From the NCBI GenBank assembly GCA_018208355.1, contig CP062796.1:1458494-1522493 (forward strand): 64,000 nucleotides of DNA. The letters run 5' to 3'. The notes under the pieces were generated by a model. That model was not told the origin of the DNA and ran no database searches. It was given only the letters and a program-made list of their open reading frames with translations. Shown in pieces: positions 33,078 through 41,497 of this stretch. Within the stretch, counting starts at the first letter, position 1. Every line of letters begins with the position of its first letter. The stretch comes from Candidatus Fermentithermobacillus carboniphilus (lineage in GTDB: Bacteria > Bacillota > Sulfobacillia > Fermentithermobacillales > Fermentithermobacillaceae). Position numbers and translations under genes: made by a program.

Positions 33078-34777
33078 TGGGGAAGTTTTTCGCAGGTGAA
33101 GCTACCGCCGAGAACATAGGTTTCTTGAAAATCTGGGAAAATCTAGTTTTGAGATCGGCTCCGGGCCGGCGGGTGAAGGCAAGAGCCAGACCAAGACTGC
33201 CCGGTGAGGAAAAAGAGCTTGAAAATGATCTCGAGGAAATAGTCTCGGTATGTAAACTCTGGGACACGTACCCCGATTTATTCGAAAGACTTTGCAACGT
33301 CCTCGAATCCGTCAAAGACCCATTTTATGCCATAGCGCTCCTGAAAGATGAAAAACGCTTATCTTCCGCAGAACTATTTGTCGTGGGGCACCTGGCTTTC
33401 ACCGTCACGCGGGTCCTTTCTATCCTCAAGGAAATCGGGATACAGGGATTTCCTCCCCGCGCCATCCCTCCCTCGTTGAAAGACCTGGAAAGAAGGCTGT
33501 TGCCAGGTTCGGCGGGACAACCCGTATTCTACGTGAGCGACTCTTACTCACCCGAGCTTTCCCGCGTGCGGGCGGAGAGGAAAAACAAAGAGAAGATGTG
33601 GCGGGCTGAGATGACCAAGGAGGCTCAGGCGGTGGAGAGGCTCCTCGGAAGGCGTCCCGGCCTGAGAGAAGAGATAGCCATCAGGAAGACCAGCGCCGAC
33701 CTTATTGAAAAGGCCAGGCTCATGCCGGAACTCGGGGAAATCCGGGAGACGGTCACCCATGTCCATTTCAGGTTGAAGGCTACTGCAGAAGCGGTGAAAC
33801 TCGAAAGAGAGATCAACAGGTTAAGACAGCGGGAGATCGCCCTTGAAGAAGAGGTTGTCTCAACTCTGTCCAGAGAGGTCCACGCGAAGCTGGGAGAAAT
33901 CGAGGGCGCCGCGTGGGCTTTGGGTGAACTGGACTTCCTCCTGGCCAAAGTAGAACTTGCGCGCAGGTGGCGTGCCGTCAAACCTGAAATCGCGGAGACT
34001 TCCGGCAGGGTCCTTTTCCTCGAGGATGCTTTTCATCCTGCGGTGAAGGAAGAGGTTGAGTCGCGGGGAGGCAGGTATCAACCGGTCAGCGTCGAGATAG
34101 ACTCGGGGGTGTCGGTTATCACCGGCCCCAATATGGGCGGAAAGACGGTTACCCTGGCGACTGTCGGACTCTGCGTCGCCCTGGCCCAATGGGGGCTTCT
34201 GGTACCCTGCCGCGCAATGAAGTTTTCTCTCTACGATTACATATACTTCCAGCCGCAAACCGGAGAGAAACCGGGACTTTCCAGCTTCGCTGTAGAGATC
34301 GTATCGCTGAAGGAGCCCCTTTCGCGGATTCACGAAAGAGGCCTGGTTCTCCTGGACGAAGTGGGGAGAGGAACGAATCCCGCCCAGGGGCTCGCGCTCT
34401 ACGCCGCCCTCCTTTCATATTTCATGGAAAACGACAGGAAAGGCTCGACCATAATCGCAACGACTCACTATCACGGCCTCGCGAGCATGCTGGGTGTTCC
34501 TCACTGGCAGGTAACTGGCCTCGTGCCATCCCAGGATGACCTCCAGGATCTAGGGGAGCGATGGATAAACGGGGCACGGGACATAAAGTGGCTTTACGAA
34601 CACATGGACTACAGGCTCCAGAAAGTTGGTCCCGATACTCCCACTCCCCAGGATGCTCTCCTGGTGGCCAGAGTCCTCGGACTCGAAGAAGAAGTGGTCC
34701 GGAAAGCCGAAGACTTTTACCTTCTCGGGAGAGGTTTTCAAGAAGGGGTGAGAGGAAGTGCTTCGTCTCGAAATTGA
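33077..34777 (+). CDS. MutS-like ATPase of the lysine-fermentation operon
   Basis: 566 residues. C-terminal MutS ATPase core with Walker A GPNMGGKT (Lys356) and LVLLDEVGRGTNPAQG; the N-terminal half (to about residue 330) has MutS-like core and lever helices but no mismatch-recognition domain. Not a normal mismatch repair MutS. It overlaps both neighbours (TAATG upstream, 20 bases with kamD), so it is translated with the mutase genes. Related proteins accompany other B12 aminomutases; a chaperone or reactivation role is inference. Confidence 0.8.
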   Translation: MGKFFAGEATAENIGFLKIWENLVLRSAPGRRVKARARPRLPGEEKELENDLEEIVSVCKLWDTYPDLFERLCNVLESVKDPFYAIALLKDEKRLSSAELFVVGHLAFTVTRVLSILKEIGIQGFPPRAIPPSLKDLERRLLPGSAGQPVFYVSDSYSPELSRVRAERKNKEKMWRAEMTKEAQAVERLLGRRPGLREEIAIRKTSADLIEKARLMPELGEIRETVTHVHFRLKATAEAVKLEREINRLRQREIALEEEVVSTLSREVHAKLGEIEGAAWALGELDFLLAKVELARRWRAVKPEIAETSGRVLFLEDAFHPAVKEEVESRGGRYQPVSVEIDSGVSVITGPNMGGKTVTLATVGLCVALAQWGLLVPCRAMKFSLYDYIYFQPQTGEKPGLSSFAVEIVSLKEPLSRIHERGLVLLDEVGRGTNPAQGLALYAALLSYFMENDRKGSTIIATTHYHGLASMLGVPHWQVTGLVPSQDDLQDLGERWINGARDIKWLYEHMDYRLQKVGPDTPTPQDALLVARVLGLEEEVVRKAEDFYLLGRGFQEGVRGSASSRN

Positions 34778-36323
34778 CGGTGAAAAGGTCGAAAAATGCC
34801 ACGAGATGGCCAGCTCGGTGTCATCCCGCGTTAACCAGGAACTTGGGCCTTTCAGCACCGTTGCCATTGAGAGGACCGTTGCCCGATTTTTCGGTATCGA
34901 CGGCGTGGCGAAGGATGACGTTCCCCTCCCAAACGTGGTGGTGGAACACCTGAAGTCCCAGGGCAGGCTCGAGGACGGAGTGGCCCTGCACCTTGCCAAC
35001 GCCTGCCTCTATTACGGCGAAAGCCCTCAAGAGATCGCCGAGAAGATCGCCCTGGGGAAAATCTCCCTTTCCCAGGTTCCGTGGCAGGGGCGGGAGGCGT
35101 GTCAGGAGAAGGCCTTTGAACTGGTGGGCGTTTCCCTCGAAAAGATAAGGGAAAAGCGCAGGGAGCGGGAGGTGTTGCTCGAGTCTCTTCCGGTTAAAGA
35201 AAGACCCTGGCTTTATGTAATTTGCGCTACGGGAAACATATACGAAGATATCATCCAGGCGAAAATGGCCGCCTCGCAAGGGGCCGACGTCATCGCGGTT
35301 ATTCGTTCCACGGGTCAAAGCCTCCTTGATTACGTGCCCTACGGGCCGACCACAGAAGGGTACGGCGGGACTTACGCGACGCAAGAGAACTTCAGGCTCA
35401 TGAGGAAGGCCCTCGACGAGGAATCGGAAAAGCTCGGGCGTTATGTGAGGTTGGTTAACTACTGTTCGGGGCTGTGTATGCCCGAGATAGCCTTCATGGG
35501 TGCCGTAGAAAGGCTCGATATGATGCTCAATGACGCAATGTACGGCATACTTTTCAGGGACATAAACATGGAGAGGACTCTCGTGGACCAGAGGTTTTCC
35601 CGCATGATCAACGCCTACGCCGGCATCATCATCAATACCGGGGAGGACAACTACCTCACGACGGTGGACGCCTTCAACGCCGGACCGGCGGTTTTAGCCT
35701 CCCAGTTCATAAACTATCATTTCGCGAAAAAGGCCGGTCTTCCCGATGAATACATAGGTCTGGGTCATGCCTTTCAGATAGACCCTCGCATCGAAGACAG
35801 CCTCACTTACGAGATTGCCATGGCTCTCCTCGTGCGGGAAATATTCGGAGACTGCCCGGTGAAATACATGCCCCCGACGGTTCACAAGAGCGGAGACATC
35901 TTCTTCGCCCACGTACTCGACACCTGCTTCAACATGGTTTCGGTTCTCACCGGCCAGTCAATTCACCTCGTAGGCATGCTGACTGAAGCCATACATACGC
36001 CGCTTCTTCAGGACCGGTACCTTTCGATCAGCGCAGCCAGGTACATGAGGACCGCCGCAAGACACCTGGCAGAAAACTTTTTCCTGGAGAAAGACTGCCT
36101 CATCCAGCGGCGGGCTTCGGAAATCCTGGACAGGACCGAGAAACTCCTCGGCGAAGTGAGCCGGAAAGGGCTGTTCCAGGCTATCGAGGAAGGGACTTTT
36201 GCTGGCGTGAAGAGGCAGAGGACCGGGGGGAAGGGCAGAGAAGGGGTGTTCAGGAAGAGCCAGTGGTATTTCAACCCGGTTGAAGACCTCCTCGTCAAGG
36301 AATTATTCCGGAACGAAGCTTAG
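34758..36323 (+). CDS. kamD: Lysine 5,6-aminomutase alpha subunit
   Basis: 521 residues. Large, TIM-barrel subunit of the B12- and PLP-dependent enzyme that moves the 6-amino group of beta-lysine to carbon 5. Long stretches such as GADVIAVIRSTGQSLLDYVP, GEDNYLTTVDAFNAGPAV and HLVGMLTEAIHTP are family-specific. GTG 34758 has GAGAGGAA upstream and overlaps the MutS-like gene. kamE follows after 24 bases. Confidence 0.93.
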   Translation: MLRLEIDGEKVEKCHEMASSVSSRVNQELGPFSTVAIERTVARFFGIDGVAKDDVPLPNVVVEHLKSQGRLEDGVALHLANACLYYGESPQEIAEKIALGKISLSQVPWQGREACQEKAFELVGVSLEKIREKRREREVLLESLPVKERPWLYVICATGNIYEDIIQAKMAASQGADVIAVIRSTGQSLLDYVPYGPTTEGYGGTYATQENFRLMRKALDEESEKLGRYVRLVNYCSGLCMPEIAFMGAVERLDMMLNDAMYGILFRDINMERTLVDQRFSRMINAYAGIIINTGEDNYLTTVDAFNAGPAVLASQFINYHFAKKAGLPDEYIGLGHAFQIDPRIEDSLTYEIAMALLVREIFGDCPVKYMPPTVHKSGDIFFAHVLDTCFNMVSVLTGQSIHLVGMLTEAIHTPLLQDRYLSISAARYMRTAARHLAENFFLEKDCLIQRRASEILDRTEKLLGEVSRKGLFQAIEEGTFAGVKRQRTGGKGREGVFRKSQWYFNPVEDLLVKELFRNEA

Positions 36324-36347
36324 AGAAATGGTGCGGGAGGGATATCC

Positions 36348-37118
36348 ATGATGGATGACGTTGTCCGGGAGAACGTTGAAGCGAGCGTAATCCTTCCCTA
36401 CGGAGATCACAAGAATGACGGAGTAGTCCAGGTGAGTTTCACCCTACCTGTTCCGGACGGGCCTTTGGGAGATGAAGCTGCCCGGCAGGTCATGCGACTC
36501 ATGTCGCTGAAAGAACCCCAGGTGGTCGAATCAACCCCGCTGGGTGAGAACTACACTTTCTTCGTGGGTTACGGGAAACTCACCCGGCCGGTGGAGATTT
36601 CCAAACTCAAAGTGGCAAGACCCCTGTGGGATAAGCTTGACGCGGCCTCCATAGACCGCCTGGTGCGTGAGCGCCTGGGCCGCCCCATCATCGTGGTAGG
36701 GGCTGCAACCGGACAGGATGCTCACACGGTCGGGCTTGATGCCATATTGAACTACAAGGGATTTAGTGGAGACCACGGTCTGGAAGCATATTCTGCTTTC
36801 CGGGTGGTTAATATGGGTAGTCAGATACCCAATGAGAGCCTCGTAGCGAAAGCGATCGAGCTCAGGGCAGACGCGATTCTGGTATCACAGGTGGTGACGC
36901 AGCGGAACGTACATCTTTCGAACCTTACGAACCTCGTGGAACTTCTCGAGGCGGAAGGCTGGCGCGATAAGGTGGTCCTCGTGGCGGGTGGTCCGAGGAT
37001 AACACATGCCTTGGCGGTTGAACTTGGCTACGATGCGGGATTTGGACCCGGAACCAGGCCTTCTGATGTGGCCTCCTACCTCACCCAGGAAGTTCTGAGG
37101 CGAAAGTCGTTGTATTGA
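36348..37118 (+). CDS. kamE: Lysine 5,6-aminomutase beta subunit (cobalamin-binding)
   Basis: 256 residues. B12 motif DAHTVG (Asp124, His126 as lower cobalt ligand, Gly129) with the PLP lysine Lys137 eleven residues on (NYKG), the same spacing as in the Clostridium sticklandii enzyme. The N-terminal dimerisation region and the C-terminal LVAGGPR loop are in place. ATG 36348 has GGAGGGAT upstream. Ends the operon; no terminator is visible before rpoE. Confidence 0.93.
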   Translation: MMDDVVRENVEASVILPYGDHKNDGVVQVSFTLPVPDGPLGDEAARQVMRLMSLKEPQVVESTPLGENYTFFVGYGKLTRPVEISKLKVARPLWDKLDAASIDRLVRERLGRPIIVVGAATGQDAHTVGLDAILNYKGFSGDHGLEAYSAFRVVNMGSQIPNESLVAKAIELRADAILVSQVVTQRNVHLSNLTNLVELLEAEGWRDKVVLVAGGPRITHALAVELGYDAGFGPGTRPSDVASYLTQEVLRRKSLY

Positions 37119-37178
37119 ACATAATTCACGTGATGAGTAGAATTACTGAAGATATTGAAGCGGTTGGGGGTGTTGTGC

Positions 37179-37595
37179 ATGGCAGATGCAGTGCAGTTTC
37201 AAAACCTCCGGCCCGATCTCTCGGTGACCGATATGGCGTATCAGATCCTGAAGGAGCGCCGTGAGCCCATGAGATACAGGGATCTCGTGGAGACGGTCCT
37301 GGCAGCGCGCGGAGTGAGATCCGGGCAGGACCTTCCGAAACTGATGGCGAAGATCCACACCGAGATAAGCCTTGACAACAGATTCCTGAGTCAGGGCGGC
37401 GGACTGTGCGGCCTTCGGGAGTGGTCGGTCAAGCCTCCCGCCTACAAGGTGCTGGAGGTTTCCAGCGGTGATAGACCCAAACCTGGCGAGAGGCTCAGGA
37501 AGGAACTGGTGACCATAGACGAAGATTACCAATACGAGGAAGAACTTATCGACGAAGAGCCAATAGGGGAGCCCGAAGATCCGGAAGGGAGCTAG
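37179..37595 (+). CDS. rpoE: RNA polymerase delta-like subunit (HARE-HTH)
   Basis: 138 residues. N-terminal winged HARE-HTH domain (SVTDMAYQILKERREPMRYRDLVETVL, about 15-85) and a short acidic tail rich in Glu/Asp. Known delta subunits have this plan and are encoded just upstream of pyrG, as here. Delta increases RNA polymerase specificity and recycling. ATG 37179 preferred with GGGGGTG upstream; TTG 37155 is in frame. The tail is shorter than in Bacillus. Confidence 0.85.
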   Translation: MADAVQFQNLRPDLSVTDMAYQILKERREPMRYRDLVETVLAARGVRSGQDLPKLMAKIHTEISLDNRFLSQGGGLCGLREWSVKPPAYKVLEVSSGDRPKPGERLRKELVTIDEDYQYEEELIDEEPIGEPEDPEGS

Positions 37596-37612
37596 GGCTC
37601 CCTCCTCTTTTA
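37586..37612 (+). terminator. Terminator at the end of rpoE
   Basis: AGGGAGC (37586-37592) pairs with GCTCCCT (37597-37603) and is followed by CCTCTTTT. The rpoE stop codon TAG (37593-37595) is in the loop. It separates rpoE from pyrG. Confidence 0.75.
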
Positions 37613-37802
37613 CGGTCGTTTTGTGCTAATCTTTTAGTTTGGGTGAGCGCTGGGACATTCGGACCTGTAATGCGGCTTAACGTTTACGGTTGGACCCGTG
37701 ATATCTGCGGCGCTGCCTGGCAACTTTTGTTTTTGGGGATTACCACGATGCCCAAGTTTTAGGAAAAGACGACGCACGAGACAATCGCGGAGGGTTTATT
37801 TT

Positions 37803-39470
37803 ATGTCCAAGTTCATTTTCGTCACCGGAGGGGTTGTTTCGGGACTCGGAAAAGGTATAACGGCCGCCTCTATCGGGACTCTTCTGAAAGCTCGCGGTTA
37901 TTCGGTTACCATACTCAAGATGGACCCCTATGTGAACGTGGACGCCGGGACAATGAGCCCCCTTCAGCATGGCGAGGTGTTCGTCACCGATGACGGGGCC
38001 GAGACAGACCTTGACCTGGGACACTACGAGCGGTTCATAGACAGGCCCCTGCGTGCAGCGAACAACGTGACGACCGGTCAGATCTACGGAGCGGTCATAG
38101 CAAAAGAGAGGAGAGGGGAATTCCTCGGAAGCACCGTCCAGGTGATTCCCCACGTGACCAACGAGATCAAGCAACGGATCAGGAAAGTCGCGGACGAAGC
38201 TTCTGCGGATATCACCGTAGTCGAAGTGGGTGGCACCGTGGGAGACATCGAAAGCCTCCCGTTCCTTGAGGCCATAAGGCAGTTCCGCGCAGATGTGGGA
38301 CGTCAAAATACCGTCTACATCCACGTTACGCTGATACCTCATCTTCCCATGAGCGGCGAACTAAAGACCAAACCCACCCAGCACAGCGTGGCGGAACTTC
38401 GCTCTATCGGCATCCAGCCTGACATCATAGTGTGCCGATCGAGCCTCCCCCTTTCAAACGAGATGAAAGAAAAAATTGCCCTCTTCTGCAACGTGGAACC
38501 CGAGGCGGTGATACAGAACCTGGACGTAAAGAGCATATATGAAGTGCCAGTGATGCTCGAGAAAGAAGGACTTGGGAAGATTATAGAGGACAAGCTGGAC
38601 CTCCCCGAAAGGGTACCGGACCTCAAAGAATGGCACGAAATATCGTGGAAGATCGCAAATCCGAAGAATAGCTGCAAGATCGCGGTAGTAGGCAAGTATG
38701 TGGCCCTGCACGATGCCTACAAGAGCATAATCGAAGCCCTCTATCACGGAGGACTCGCCAACGATGCCAAAGTTGAGATTATGTGGGTAGACTCCTGCAA
38801 GATGGACGACATGTCTGAAGCTGACGTAGAGAATATACTGGCTGGAGCCGACGGCGTGCTTGTACCCGGCGGTTTTGGGTCAAGGGGCATAGCCGGAAAG
38901 ATAAAGGCCATAAAATATGCCAGAGAAAACAAGGTTCCTTTCTTCGGCATTTGCCTGGGTCTTCAATGCGCGGTCATAGAAGTTTCCAGGAACATACTGG
39001 GACTTGAAGAGGCAAATTCCACAGAGTTCGAGCCTGACACCCCGCACCCCGTCATAGACCTCATGCCCGAGCAAAAAAACGTCGAGGATATGGGCGGGAC
39101 CATGCGGCTAGGGCTTTACCCCTGCAGGCTGAAAGAAGGGTCTTTGGCCCGAAAAGCTTACGGGAAAGAAGAGGTTCAGGAGAGGCACAGGCACAGGTTT
39201 GAGGTGAACCCGAGGTACGTGCCAGAACTCATGAAAGCGGGCTTCTTCCCGGTCGGAATCTGGCCCACCAGGGGACTCGTTGAGATCATGGAATTCCAAG
39301 GACACCCGTGGTTCCTGGGAACCCAGTTCCATCCCGAACTTTTGTCCAGGCCCAACCGTCCTCATCCACTGTTCAGGGATTTTGTGAAGGCGGCGCTGGA
39401 GTATAAAGAGAGGCGTGAGGTCGCGGTCTCCGGTATATCCTCTGAGCTTTCTTCTCGGCGTCGGGTTTAA
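37803..39470 (+). CDS. pyrG: CTP synthase
   Basis: 555 residues from ATG 37803, with GGAGGG 9 bases upstream; the longer frame from 37698 is not used. Synthetase domain starts [17 protein letters not shown]; the glutaminase domain has FGICLGLQ (nucleophile Cys) and [12 protein letters not shown]. Makes CTP from UTP with glutamine. The 207-base leader from the rpoE terminator shows no clear G-repeat attenuator. Confidence 0.95.
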   Translation: MSKFIFVTGGVVSGLGKGITAASIGTLLKARGYSVTILKMDPYVNVDAGTMSPLQHGEVFVTDDGAETDLDLGHYERFIDRPLRAANNVTTGQIYGAVIAKERRGEFLGSTVQVIPHVTNEIKQRIRKVADEASADITVVEVGGTVGDIESLPFLEAIRQFRADVGRQNTVYIHVTLIPHLPMSGELKTKPTQHSVAELRSIGIQPDIIVCRSSLPLSNEMKEKIALFCNVEPEAVIQNLDVKSIYEVPVMLEKEGLGKIIEDKLDLPERVPDLKEWHEISWKIANPKNSCKIAVVGKYVALHDAYKSIIEALYHGGLANDAKVEIMWVDSCKMDDMSEADVENILAGADGVLVPGGFGSRGIAGKIKAIKYARENKVPFFGICLGLQCAVIEVSRNILGLEEANSTEFEPDTPHPVIDLMPEQKNVEDMGGTMRLGLYPCRLKEGSLARKAYGKEEVQERHRHRFEVNPRYVPELMKAGFFPVGIWPTRGLVEIMEFQGHPWFLGTQFHPELLSRPNRPHPLFRDFVKAALEYKERREVAVSGISSELSSRRRV

Positions 39471-39607
39471 TGGAACCCCGAAAGTGCCGGTATCGGGGAG
39501 TGTCGGGGGAGGGAAGCGGGTTCTCTATGTCGAAATACTCCGAATATCGTAGTATGATATGTCCGGAGTAGCTTTCTGGCATCACAATCATCAAGGAGTG
39601 AAGAGTC

Positions 39608-41038
39608 TTGGGTTCTATGACCGGGACAAACGTAAAAAGGAAGGTTGGCATTACCGATACCACATTGCGGGATGCCCACCAGTCGCTCTTGGCCACCCGG
39701 ATGAAGATCGAGGATATGGTCCCCATCATCGAGAAAATGGATAAAGTGGGTTTTCACTCGGTTGAAGTCTGGGGCGGGGCCACCTTCGATACCTGTCTCA
39801 GGTTTCTTAACGAGGACCCCTGGGAAAGGCTCGTGACGTTGAAAAAGCTCTTCAAGAATACTCCCCTACAGATGCTCCTTCGCGGTCAGAACCTTGTCGG
39901 ATACAAACATTATCCTGACGACGTGGTCGAAGCTTTCGTCAAAGCCGCAGTGAAGAACGGCATCTCCATAATGCGCATATTTGATGCGCTCAATGATACC
40001 CGGAACATGGCAAAAGCCATCGAGGTCAGCAAGGAAGCAGGGGCCCACGTCCAGGCGACGGTGTGTTACACCATAAGCCCGGTGCATGACTTAGACCATT
40101 ATGCTTCCGTTGCCAGGGAGCTTCAGAAGATGGGAGCCGACTCATTGTGCCTCAAAGACATGGCCGGCATATTGGCTCCCAAGGAAGCCTACGACATCGT
40201 GAGGCGTTGGAAAGATGAGACCGGCCTTCCTATTCAGATACACTCCCATTACACTTCAGGGATGGCCTCTATGATGTACCTCAAAGCCATAGAGGCGGGC
40301 GCCGACGTGGTGGACTGCGCCATCTCAACGATGTCCATGTCTACCTCCCAGCCGCCTGACGAGACCATCGTGGCGGCTCTCAGAGGTACGGACTACGATA
40401 CCGGCCTTGACCTGGAGCTCCTCTCGGAAATCGCCGCGTATTTCAAAGAAGTCAGGAAGAAGTACGCCCAATGGGATAACGCTTCTCCGGTTCCCGACGC
40501 CAATGTATTGAGGTATCAGATCCCCGGCGGAATGATATCCAACTTTATCTCTCAGCTTCGAGAGCAAGGGCAGCTAGACAAGCTACCGCAGGTTCTTGAG
40601 GAAGTCCCGCGGGTCAAAGCAGACCTGGGCCATCCGCCTCTGGTAACGCCTTCAAGTCAGATAGTGGGGACCCAGGCGGTGCTCAACGTCCTCACCGGGG
40701 AAAGATACAAGATGGTCACTAACGAGGTCAAAGACTACTTCAGGGGCCTGTACGGAAAGCCGCCGGGACAGGTGAACCTCGAAGTGCAGAAGAAGGTCAT
40801 AGGTGACGAGGAACCAATCAAGGGCAGGCCCGCCGATTACATCGAGCCAGGCCTCGCCAAGGCCAAGCAGGAACTCGGGCACCTCTATACGAAAGAGGAG
40901 GATGTCATCTCTTACGCCATCTTCCCGCAACAAACCAAGAAGTTCCTGGAAGAGAGGCTTGCGGCGAGGACCCGGGTAGATTACGAGCTTTTGGAACAGT
41001 CGAAGAAAGACCATCCGGCAGGTTACGTGCCGGTGTGA
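39608..41038 (+). CDS. Carboxyltransferase (oxaloacetate decarboxylase alpha/pyruvate carboxylase B type)
   Basis: 476 residues. TIM-barrel HMGL-like domain beginning TDTTLRDAHQSLLATRM, with metal-binding HSHYTSGMA and LCLKDMAG, then a conserved carboxylase domain from about residue 300. It lacks a C-terminal biotin-carrier domain, so a separate biotin subunit is required and none is in the window. Could act in oxaloacetate decarboxylase, transcarboxylase or pyruvate carboxylase. TTG 39608 has AAGGAG 9 bases upstream. Followed by a terminator. Confidence 0.88.
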   Translation: MGSMTGTNVKRKVGITDTTLRDAHQSLLATRMKIEDMVPIIEKMDKVGFHSVEVWGGATFDTCLRFLNEDPWERLVTLKKLFKNTPLQMLLRGQNLVGYKHYPDDVVEAFVKAAVKNGISIMRIFDALNDTRNMAKAIEVSKEAGAHVQATVCYTISPVHDLDHYASVARELQKMGADSLCLKDMAGILAPKEAYDIVRRWKDETGLPIQIHSHYTSGMASMMYLKAIEAGADVVDCAISTMSMSTSQPPDETIVAALRGTDYDTGLDLELLSEIAAYFKEVRKKYAQWDNASPVPDANVLRYQIPGGMISNFISQLREQGQLDKLPQVLEEVPRVKADLGHPPLVTPSSQIVGTQAVLNVLTGERYKMVTNEVKDYFRGLYGKPPGQVNLEVQKKVIGDEEPIKGRPADYIEPGLAKAKQELGHLYTKEEDVISYAIFPQQTKKFLEERLAARTRVDYELLEQSKKDHPAGYVPV

Positions 41039-41047
41039 TTTTCGAGT

Positions 41048-41117
41048 GGGGTGCCACCAGGCAATTGACGCCGAACATTTCGGTTTAAGGCTCAAGGGGC
41101 GGCACCCCCGATTTTTT
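41048..41117 (+). terminator. Long-loop terminator after the carboxyltransferase gene
   Basis: GGGGTGCC (41048-41055) pairs with GGCACCCC (41101-41108), with an inner hairpin CCGAA/TTCGG, and six T follow at 41112-41117. Confidence 0.65.
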
Positions 41118-41497
41118 GTTGCACTTTAAGAACCGCTGTTCCTTTTTCTTCTCAGTCGATGCTACGCATTTGCCATCTGGATGCCCGGTTGCAGTCAGGA
41201 CGCGGTCTACTACCGGGCGACGTGACTCGCCACCCTGTGTGAGTGAGCGATGGCTTCACGTAGCCGACCGACTTGTCCCCGGACAGACTATTCCACAATT
41301 TTTACACACTTTTTCTACCGGTAATCCGCAAAGTCAGGATAAATTATCCTAGATGAAGCCAAGTCCGCCTGAAATCGTACTGTTAATTCGGGGCCACCCG
41401 TCGGGTACCCGATGTTAGGTAGGATATAGGATTTCCTGGATGGCTGACGGGATCGGATGCCAAGGCCGAAGAGCTACAGGTGAGGTGGGGTATTGTG
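41118..41497. other. Gene-free region upstream of the efflux operon
   Basis: 380 bases with no supported gene. Two notable elements: the perfect 15-base palindrome AGGATAA-A-TTATCCT (41336-41350), and the palindrome CGGGTACCCG near 41403. Each could be a regulator site for the MacAB-like operon; the adjacent two-component regulator is a candidate. No convincing promoter pair was found. Confidence 0.4.

Noticed and set aside
33077..34777. Canonical DNA mismatch repair MutS/MutS2
   Set aside because: It is short at 566 residues, lacks the mismatch-recognition and Smr domains, and is embedded in the aminomutase operon.
37596..37802. CTP-sensing G-repeat attenuator before pyrG
   Set aside because: No GGGC-type start followed by a C/T-rich terminator was found in this leader.
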